A stretch of 10,077 bases of DNA from an uncultured Ruminococcus sp. (GTDB lineage: Bacteria > Bacillota > Clostridia > Oscillospirales > CAG-272), in assembly GCA_902797125.1 (NCBI GenBank), contig CADBRS010000091.1, forward strand, positions 1-10,077, read 5' to 3'. Positions 1 to 4,985 of the stretch are shown here, piece by piece; position 1 is the stretch's first letter; every line of letters starts with the position of its first letter. The position numbers were made by a program, and so were the translations under genes. Under the pieces are notes generated by a model. That model had not been told where the DNA came from. It saw nothing but the letters and a program-made list of their open reading frames with translations, and did no database searches.

Positions 1-1006
1 CGTTGACATAGATCCCTGCATATGCGGGAGACAATACGTTGACGCCATGGATATACAGTCTGCCCGGATTGACGTTTGCATCCGTCAAAGACCCGGCCAG
101 AATACCGATATAAGGCTCTTTGATCGAGACGTTTTTGACCTGACACCCGGAGCCTCGCATCGTGATCTCCGCGTCTCCCGTCCCGGAAGACGGAACATAA
201 GAGGAGCGGATAAACAGATTGGATATCATGGCACCGGATTCCAGTTTGAAAAGCGGGCCGTCCGACTTGATGTGTTTGATCAAAGGCACATTACCTTCCT
301 TGATCTCTCCGACCATGCCGATCGAATTCAGTGTCAGGGATTCGGAAATGTTATATTCTCCGACGGGAACGAAGATTGGTGTTCCCGATTTTTGGGCGGC
401 AGAAATCGCTTTTTTGAAGGCCTGCGTCTGGTCTTCTGCCATCGCATCCGTCATATAATCTGTGAGCAGGATAAACCTCTCTGCTTCTTCCCGGACGTAG
501 CCGAACATCTTCTCCATAAACTCATACCCCGCGCTGGCGGAACCGTAACCATCGGTCCCGATCAGGCACAATTTGTTACCGATCCTGTAACATCCGTATT
601 CTTTGCCTTCTTCGGCAAGCTTTTGCCTGGCTTCGGCGCTTTCCGGACGGTTGGTCTCTCCGACCAGGATCTCGTTCTTTTTCGAAATCGCATCCGCATC
701 CGGATTTTCATCATAATCCGTTGCGATCCCGACCTCCACGCCCCGCTCGGTGAACTGCTGTCTCAACTTGACGGCCAGTAGCGTCAAAAACTGAGGCGAG
801 TCGTCCGAACGGACCACGGTATAGCCCTGATAATCCACCGGATCGTTTCCGTAATTTTTTTCCGTTTCTGATTCTGCAGCTTTGCTTTCGGTCTCACTGT
901 CAGAAACGGCCGGATCATCAGTCCGGCCGCAAGCTGTGAAAAGAAGCGAAAGACTGATCAGAAGCCACACGGTGATGGTGCTAATCAAAAGTTTCGTTTT
1001 TCCCAT
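1..1006 (-). CDS. Lipoprotein with shared N-terminal domain and beta-helix (pectate-lyase-like) module, 3'-truncated by window edge
   Basis: The reading frame opens at ATG 1006 and stays open for 335 codons to position 1, so the C-terminus is missing. Residues 1-26 form a lipoprotein signal peptide: a basic start, a hydrophobic core and a lipobox ending LFTAC with Cys26. An acidic, Ser/Thr-rich linker follows (about 27-55). Residues about 60-165 form a small alpha/beta domain with EILVGETNRPES at 112-123, of the kind found in front of carbohydrate-active enzymes. From about 192 the pattern (AFKKAISAAQKSGTPIFVP, then short beta-repeats such as NLFIRSS, VKNVSI, GVNVLS) is typical of the start of a right-handed parallel beta-helix of the pectate lyase/polygalacturonase superfamily. 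Catalytic residues would lie beyond the edge, so lyase, hydrolase or binding function cannot be decided. Only 2 nt separate it from the stop of the oxidoreductase gene, and no strong ribosome binding site is seen, so translational coupling is likely. It is the last visible gene of the operon. Confidence 0.88.
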   Translation of the reverse strand, partial: MGKTKLLISTITVWLLISLSLLFTACGRTDDPAVSDSETESKAAESETEKNYGNDPVDYQGYTVVRSDDSPQFLTLLAVKLRQQFTERGVEVGIATDYDENPDADAISKKNEILVGETNRPESAEARQKLAEEGKEYGCYRIGNKLCLIGTDGYGSASAGYEFMEKMFGYVREEAERFILLTDYMTDAMAEDQTQAFKKAISAAQKSGTPIFVPVGEYNISESLTLNSIGMVGEIKEGNVPLIKHIKSDGPLFKLESGAMISNLFIRSSYVPSSGTGDAEITMRGSGCQVKNVSIKEPYIGILAGSLTDANVNPGRLYIHGVNVLSPAYAGIYVN

Positions 1007-1008
1007 TG

Positions 1009-2226
1009 TTATTTTACCACGTTGTAAGATCCCGTCGTATCTGAGAAAACGGCCTCGACCGCTTCCTTTCTGCGGGATGTTTTTACACGTTTGAAGAGTT
1101 CTTCTTTGAACAGTTCCTCGTCGAACGGGATCTCCACGGCGTGACCCAGCCATGAAGACAGATGCATGGCATTGGAGATCGTCAGTCCGTTGATGCCTTC
1201 TCTTCCGTCCGCCAGCATCGGCTCGCCTCTGAGGATAGCCGCGGCGAAAGCGTTCAGCACGCCGACGTGCTGGTTGTTCTCACCCGTGCACTCGACCTTG
1301 ATCCGCTCGTTCTTGGGCTGAGCGAATGCGACCGTGTTGGTGCGGCTGAATTCAGGCTCGGGCATTTCGAGTTTGGTCAGATACAGGCTGCCGCCGTCGC
1401 AAAAGAGCGTGCCGCCGTCGCAGACGATCTCGAAACGGTTCGTGCCGGGAGCATCGCCGGTCGAAGTGATGAACGTACCCGTCGCGCCGTTGGCGTATTC
1501 GACATAAGTCGTCACGTCGTCTTCGACTTCGATATCGTGCCATTTGCCGTAATGCAGTTTGGCATCGACCAGCACGGGCATGCCGCAGATCCACTGCCAC
1601 AAGTCCAGATTGTGCGGGCACTGATTGAGCAGAACGCCGCCGCCTTCGCCCGACCAGGTTGCACGCCATGCGCCGGAATCATAGTAAGCCTGCGGACGGT
1701 ACCAGCCGGTGACCATCCAGCTCGTCCTGCGGATCGCGCCGAGCTCGCCGCTTTCGATGATCTCTTTCATTTTTCTGTAAACGGGGGTCGTGCGCTGATT
1801 GAACATCATACCGAATTTCAGATCCGGATGTCTGTCCGCGCATGCCATCATTTCACGGACCTGGAGCGTGTAGACGCCGGCGGGTTTTTCGCACATAGCA
1901 TGCAGACCGTTCTCCATCGCCTCCATGACGTAGGTCGGATGGCTGTAGTGAGGGACGGACACGATGACAGCGTCGATCAGTCCGGATTTGATCATCTCGG
2001 ACGCATCCGAGAACATGGTTGGGACTAAGATCTCGTCCGCTCTTTCCGGATATTTGACCTTGGCGTCGTTGGCTGCTTTTTCAGCCCACTCCAGCCGCTT
2101 GGGATTGATGTCCGCGATCGCGGTCACTTCGATCTCAGGGCATTTGTTCGCCAAGATGTTATTGAAATGTGCGGAACCCATGTTACCGCAACCGATGATA
2201 CCGATTCTGACTTTTTTGTTAGCCAT
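1009..2226 (-). CDS. Gfo/Idh/MocA family oxidoreductase
   Basis: A 405-residue NAD(P)-dependent dehydrogenase, probably cytosolic, that oxidises or reduces a sugar, polyol or glycoside hydroxyl/keto group. The N-terminal Rossmann fold is clear: IGIIGCGNMG at 8-17, with an acidic residue after the second strand (AIADINP). The family's EKP motif is at 113-115 (CEKPAG). The C-terminal alpha/beta domain contains EGGGVLLNQCPHNLDLW at about 194-210, which supplies the conserved His205 of this family. Length is normal for the family and both ends look intact. ATG 2226 is preceded by a strong GGAGGAG with a 5-nt spacer; this site overlaps the TGA stop of the upstream isomerase gene, so the two are cotranslated. 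The substrate cannot be read from sequence. Members of this family beside xylose-isomerase-like proteins often act on inositols, 3-keto-sugars or glycosides. The family call is very secure, the specificity unknown. Confidence 0.95.
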   Translation of the reverse strand: MANKKVRIGIIGCGNMGSAHFNNILANKCPEIEVTAIADINPKRLEWAEKAANDAKVKYPERADEILVPTMFSDASEMIKSGLIDAVIVSVPHYSHPTYVMEAMENGLHAMCEKPAGVYTLQVREMMACADRHPDLKFGMMFNQRTTPVYRKMKEIIESGELGAIRRTSWMVTGWYRPQAYYDSGAWRATWSGEGGGVLLNQCPHNLDLWQWICGMPVLVDAKLHYGKWHDIEVEDDVTTYVEYANGATGTFITSTGDAPGTNRFEIVCDGGTLFCDGGSLYLTKLEMPEPEFSRTNTVAFAQPKNERIKVECTGENNQHVGVLNAFAAAILRGEPMLADGREGINGLTISNAMHLSSWLGHAVEIPFDEELFKEELFKRVKTSRRKEAVEAVFSDTTGSYNVVK

Positions 2227-2231
2227 TTTTT

Positions 2232-2241
2232 CTCCTCCTCA
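2232..2241 (-). promoter_or_regulatory. Ribosome binding site overlapping the preceding stop codon
   Basis: On the minus strand the TGA stop of the isomerase gene (2241-2239) runs directly into GGAGGAG (2238-2232), 5 nt before the oxidoreductase ATG at 2226. This fixes the start and suggests termination-reinitiation coupling of the two genes. Confidence 0.85.
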
Positions 2242-3012
2242 TTTCAGTCCCAGAGACTTCAGATATTCGTAACTCTGTTTGAGACAGTCGAACGGATCTT
2301 CCTCATAGCAGGAATCCTGCTCGACGAATACATATTTCGTACCGGCTTCTTGAGCCGCTTCGACCAGTGCGGGATGATTGATGTTTCCTTTTCCGACGGG
2401 TGCCATGCGAGTCCCTTTCGCCTCGAGAGAAAACGTCTTGTCTTTGAAATGAACGCAGTCCAGTCTGCCTTTGAGCTGTTTGAACAGCTGGACAGGATCC
2501 GCTCCGGCCTCGACGACCCAATAGCAGTCCAGTGTGAAGCCGAGTTCGTCCGGACCGAATGCGTCGCAGAGCAACTCGATGGTGTTTTTGCCGCCTGCTT
2601 CCGGGAAACGGCCGAATTCCATGTGGTGGTTATGATACATGAACTTCATTCCGGCCTGGGCGATCTTTTTGACGGCAGGTCTCACTTCCTCGATGAACGT
2701 CTTCATACCGCTGTATTCGAAATTGAACTTCGGATTGCCGCCGATCCCGATATAGTTGCAGCCGAAAGTCTTGTGGAAACGGATGGTCTCCTCGGTTTCT
2801 TTGACGATCCTGTCATAGCTGAAATGGGTCAGGTCTGCAGTCAGACCGTCTTTTTTCAGTTCTTCCTTCATCCATTCAGCTTCATATCCGCAAACGCCGG
2901 ACAACTGAACGGACGTATAGCCGATATCAGCCACTTTCTTCAGTGTTTCGGAGAGATCCTCCTTTGTCTTGCAGAAGTCTCTGACCGTGTACAGTTGAGC
3001 ACCTAAAACCAT
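2239..3012 (-). CDS. Sugar phosphate isomerase/epimerase (xylose-isomerase-like TIM barrel), isomerase 2 of the operon
   Basis: A cytosolic TIM-barrel protein of the AP endonuclease 2/xylose-isomerase-like superfamily, whose members isomerise, epimerise, dehydrate or eliminate sugars with a divalent metal. Counting from ATG 3012 (257 residues), the landmarks are GAQLYTVRD near the N-terminus, YHNHHMEF at about 126-133, FTLDCYW with Asp162, VHFKDK with His188 and FVEQD with Glu231. Together these supply the usual metal site (two Glu, Asp, His). A TTG codon at 3024 would add four residues. I prefer ATG 3012 because the only Shine-Dalgarno (AAAGGAGG, 3050-3043) is 18 nt from the TTG, and an 8-bp perfect hairpin (3035-3017) that buries the TTG would place the ATG at an effective spacing of 11 nt. 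It lies between a second isomerase gene and the Gfo/Idh gene, typical for a sugar-conversion operon. Substrate unknown. Confidence 0.93.
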   Translation of the reverse strand: MVLGAQLYTVRDFCKTKEDLSETLKKVADIGYTSVQLSGVCGYEAEWMKEELKKDGLTADLTHFSYDRIVKETEETIRFHKTFGCNYIGIGGNPKFNFEYSGMKTFIEEVRPAVKKIAQAGMKFMYHNHHMEFGRFPEAGGKNTIELLCDAFGPDELGFTLDCYWVVEAGADPVQLFKQLKGRLDCVHFKDKTFSLEAKGTRMAPVGKGNINHPALVEAAQEAGTKYVFVEQDSCYEEDPFDCLKQSYEYLKSLGLK

Positions 3013-3016
3013 ATGA

Positions 3017-3035
3017 TTTTTCAAGCGTTGAAAAA
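3017..3035 (-). promoter_or_regulatory. Hairpin between Shine-Dalgarno and start codon
   Basis: On the plus strand TTTTTCAA (3017-3024), GCG (3025-3027) and TTGAAAAA (3028-3035) form a perfect 8-bp inverted repeat with a 3-nt loop. In the minus-strand mRNA it lies between AAAGGAGG (3050-3043) and ATG 3012. Folded, it leaves 7 + 4 = 11 nt between the two and buries the alternative TTG start (3024-3022). An overlapping alternative 5-bp hairpin (3025-3029 with 3035-3039) cannot form at the same time. Confidence 0.6.
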
Positions 3036-3048
3036 ACGCGTGCCTCCT

Positions 3049-3909
3049 TTATAATATCTCTTCCTGTCCCGCTTTCGAGAGAAGTTCTCTCAAAGCACGG
3101 ACGGCATATTCGAATGATTCGTCGTTGGATTTGAAACGGGCATTGTCGATGACGGACGTTTCTCCGGGCGTCTCCAGTCCGGCAAGACCCACGAAATCCT
3201 GCAGATGCGGTTCGAGCGTCAACACCAGATCGCCGCCCTTCAAAAGGTCCGGAACGTATGTGCCGATATGGCCTTCGCCTTCGCCAGCCGGAACGACGGT
3301 CCCGTCTTTTCTGGCATCCTTGATATGGCCGTAATAAATAAATTCTTTCAGAAGGGCATAGGCCTTCATCACGTCCCTGTCGCACTGGATGAAGTTGGCG
3401 GGATCGAAAACGGCCCGGACAGAAGGGATCGCGCGGTGGATCTCCGCACAGCGTTCCTCGCAATCTCCGTAGATGCCTTTTTCATTTTCATGGCACAAAA
3501 CCACGCCGCTGCCCGAAGCGATATCCGCAAACCTCTGCAGTCTTTCGAGTACTTCGTCGCGGTAGACCGGATCCCCTTTCGTTTCAAAGAAACTGAACAG
3601 CCGGATGCAGCGTGCTTCCAGGGAGACGGCATTGTCAAGGACTTTTTTGAACCGGTCCTCTTCAGCCTGTTTGGGAGACCGGATCGAGACTTTCCCGATC
3701 GGAGATCCCAAGGACCAGACGGAAATGCCTGCGTCCTTCAGCTTTTTGAGAATCTGCGCAGTCTGAGAAAGATTGAGATCCGCGCAGTTGATCCCGTCCA
3801 CGCCCCGGAGTTCAAGCAGTGAGATCCTGTTTTTTCGCATCGCCTCGATCTGTCCGTCCAGTGAAACGGCAGCTTCGTCCGCGAAAGCGCTGAGTTGAAA
3901 GCGTCCCAT
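3049..3909 (-). CDS. Sugar phosphate isomerase/epimerase (xylose-isomerase-like TIM barrel), isomerase 1 of the operon
   Basis: A 286-residue member of the same TIM-barrel superfamily as its downstream neighbour but clearly a different subgroup. The matching landmarks are FADEA at 9-13, CHENEKGIYGD at 139-149, VFDPANF with Asp169, YGHIKDA with His195 and Asp198, and LTLEPHL with Glu233. These are the expected metal ligands, and the protein looks complete and cytosolic. ATG 3909 is preceded by GGAG (3921-3918) at 8 nt spacing and lies only 3 nt past the TGA of the SDR gene, so cotranscription is certain in practice. Its TAA stop (3051-3049) overlaps the Shine-Dalgarno of the next isomerase gene. 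Two non-identical isomerase-fold proteins in one operon may catalyse consecutive steps or form a heteromer; sequence cannot decide. Alternative roles include epimerase, dehydratase or a C-C/C-O bond lyase acting on keto-sugars. Confidence 0.94.
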   Translation of the reverse strand: MGRFQLSAFADEAAVSLDGQIEAMRKNRISLLELRGVDGINCADLNLSQTAQILKKLKDAGISVWSLGSPIGKVSIRSPKQAEEDRFKKVLDNAVSLEARCIRLFSFFETKGDPVYRDEVLERLQRFADIASGSGVVLCHENEKGIYGDCEERCAEIHRAIPSVRAVFDPANFIQCDRDVMKAYALLKEFIYYGHIKDARKDGTVVPAGEGEGHIGTYVPDLLKGGDLVLTLEPHLQDFVGLAGLETPGETSVIDNARFKSNDESFEYAVRALRELLSKAGQEEIL

Positions 3910-3912
3910 AGA

Positions 3913-4743
3913 TCAGACTCCGGAATAAGCGGAGAAACCGCCGTCTACGGGGATGACGACACCGGTCACGAAAGAAGCCTTCTCGGGGTCAGTGAGGAAT
4001 GTGAGAGCGCCCAAAAGTTCTTCCGGTTCTCCGAACCGGCCCATCGGGGTCGCGGCCAGGATCTTTCCGGTACGTGCCGTGGGAGATCCGTCCGGATTCC
4101 ACAAAAGGGCTTTGTTCTGAGCCGTGGAGAAGAAGCCCGGAGCAATCGCATTGACGCGGATGCCCGTTTTGGCAAAATGGACGGCGAGCCACTGTGTGAA
4201 ATTGGATACGGCGGCCTTCGCGGAGGAATAGGCCGGGATCTTCGTCAGAGGCGTATAAGCGTTCATCGAGGAAATATTGATGATCGAGCAGCCTTCCCTG
4301 CCCAGCATGTCTTTGGAGAAGACCTGGGACGGGAGAAGAATACCCATAATATTCAGATTGAAAACAAAATTGAAACTGTCTTTCGGGATGTTGAAGAAAG
4401 TCAGGATATCATCCCTGTCTTCGTCTCCCTGCTCGTAATACTCATGCGCCGTCGTGGCTTTCGGGTTGTTTCCGCCGGCACCGTTGATGAGCACCGTGCA
4501 GGGCCCCAGGTCCTTCAGAACAGACTCATGGACCGAGCGGATGACATCCAGTTCGAGCACATTGCAGGCATAAGCCTTTGCGGTTCCGCCGGACGCGTTG
4601 ATCTCGGCTTCATATTTCTTGGCAGCTTCTTCGTTCAGGTCCAGCAGTGCGACTGCATAGCCCTGCTTGGCCATCTCTTTGGCAAAAGCGGAACACAGTA
4701 CGCCGCCGGCTCCCGTCACGACGCAAACTTTTTTCTGATCCAT
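3913..4743 (-). CDS. uxuB: SDR-family D-mannonate oxidoreductase (fructuronate reductase), YjmF type
   Basis: A 276-residue classical short-chain dehydrogenase. I recognise the subgroup of Bacillus subtilis YjmF (UxuB), which interconverts D-fructuronate and D-mannonate with NAD(H) in hexuronate catabolism. The nucleotide-binding turn is TGAGGVLCSA (10-19), with the VLC variant usual in this subgroup instead of GIG. NGAGGNNPKATT (87-98) follows, then Ser158/Ser159 in ISSMNA, and the catalytic Tyr172/Lys176 in AYSSAKAAVS. The C-terminal PVDGGFSAYSGV end is characteristic. It is unrelated to the E. coli UxuB (mannitol dehydrogenase family), so the symbol is used in the Bacillus sense. ATG 4743 has AAAGGA at 7 nt spacing. 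It is the first gene of the operon, 45 nt downstream of the predicted transcript start. The usual partner, mannonate dehydratase (UxuA), is not in the window, so the true substrate might be a related keto-uronate or keto-sugar. Family assignment strong, exact reaction moderate. Confidence 0.93.
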   Translation of the reverse strand: MDQKKVCVVTGAGGVLCSAFAKEMAKQGYAVALLDLNEEAAKKYEAEINASGGTAKAYACNVLELDVIRSVHESVLKDLGPCTVLINGAGGNNPKATTAHEYYEQGDEDRDDILTFFNIPKDSFNFVFNLNIMGILLPSQVFSKDMLGREGCSIINISSMNAYTPLTKIPAYSSAKAAVSNFTQWLAVHFAKTGIRVNAIAPGFFSTAQNKALLWNPDGSPTARTGKILAATPMGRFGEPEELLGALTFLTDPEKASFVTGVVIPVDGGFSAYSGV

Positions 4744-4764
4744 ATTCAGATCCTTTCTTGATCC

Positions 4765-4779
4765 GTCTGTAAGACAGAC
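4765..4779. promoter_or_regulatory. Operator-like palindrome in the operon leader
   Basis: GTCTGT (4765-4770), AAG, ACAGAC (4774-4779) is a perfect 6-bp inverted repeat with a 3-nt centre. It lies just downstream of the predicted transcript start of the minus-strand operon, a usual position for a repressor site. It could also fold as a small leader hairpin. A weaker GACA/TGTC repeat (4777-4788) overlaps its right side. No regulator gene is visible here. Confidence 0.5.
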
Positions 4780-4794
4780 ATTTTTGTCAGTCCC

Positions 4795-4824
4795 ATTATA
4801 CTTGAAAACTCAAGATAAAGTCAA
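4795..4824 (-). promoter_or_regulatory. Sigma-A-type promoter of the five-gene operon
   Basis: On the minus strand a -35 box TTGACT (4824-4819) and a perfect -10 box TATAAT (4800-4795) are separated by 18 nt. Transcription would start near 4788, giving a leader of about 45 nt. The spacer contains an inverted repeat, CTTGA-AAAC-TCAAG (4801-4814), that could bind a regulator between the boxes. Confidence 0.8.
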
Positions 4825-4882
4825 TAAAATCCTGCTCTTTTTACCTATCCGGAAGCACTTTTTTGAGCAAACTTTCGGAAAA

Positions 4883-4912
4883 GTGGCATTTCATTCGGAT
4901 TTGTGGTAGAAT
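4883..4912 (+). promoter_or_regulatory. Probable promoter of the GxGYxYP lipoprotein gene (extended -10)
   Basis: The -10 box TAGAAT (4907-4912) is preceded by TG at 4904-4905, the extended -10 form. A weaker -35 candidate, GTGGCA (4883-4888), lies 18 nt upstream. Transcription would start near 4919, so the start codon used must lie downstream of that point. TTCGGA occurs twice 20 bp apart (4874-4879 and 4894-4899), and an imperfect inverted repeat, CACTTTT/AAAAGTG (4856-4862 and 4879-4885), overlaps the -35. Both are possible regulator sites. Confidence 0.55.
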
Positions 4913-4932
4913 GACCTCGGATGCCAAACCAG

Positions 4933-4975
4933 AAAGGACACAGCAACGGGCGCATCCCCGGTTCCCCGTTCTGTG
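4933..4975 (+). promoter_or_regulatory. Shine-Dalgarno followed by a leader hairpin that can be looped out
   Basis: AAAGGA (4933-4938) is directly followed by a strong hairpin. CACAG (4939-4943) pairs with CTGTG (4971-4975), and AACGGG (4945-4950) pairs with CCCGTT (4965-4970), with one bulged C at 4944 and a 14-nt loop. From the end of the hairpin to ATG 4986 there are 10 nt (4976-4985). There is no other Shine-Dalgarno near that ATG, so bridging by the hairpin is the simplest reading. Confidence 0.6.
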
Positions 4976-4985
4976 CGATTCTATC

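Noticed and set aside
47..781. Plus-strand open frame of 244 codons over the left lipoprotein gene
   Set aside because: It is antisense to a frame with a lipoprotein signal and beta-helix pattern, its protein is Arg/Asp/Phe-rich without recognisable motifs, and it has no ribosome binding site.
1162..2028. Plus-strand open frame of 288 codons inside the Gfo/Idh gene
   Set aside because: Antisense shadow of a gene with clear Rossmann and EKP motifs; His/Arg/Val-rich composition with no family features.
3913..4743. Non-canonical glycine motif (VLC instead of GIG) in the SDR as a defect
   Set aside because: The same variant is usual in the YjmF subgroup, and the catalytic Ser, Tyr and Lys are intact.
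3895..4761. Plus-strand open frame of 288 codons opposite the SDR gene
   Set aside because: Antisense shadow of a clearly recognised SDR; it also runs through the ribosome binding site and leader of the operon.
4863..4985. Extension of the GxGYxYP lipoprotein to a TTG at 4863
   Set aside because: It would place 41 residues before a complete lipoprotein signal peptide and begins upstream of the predicted promoter start near 4919.
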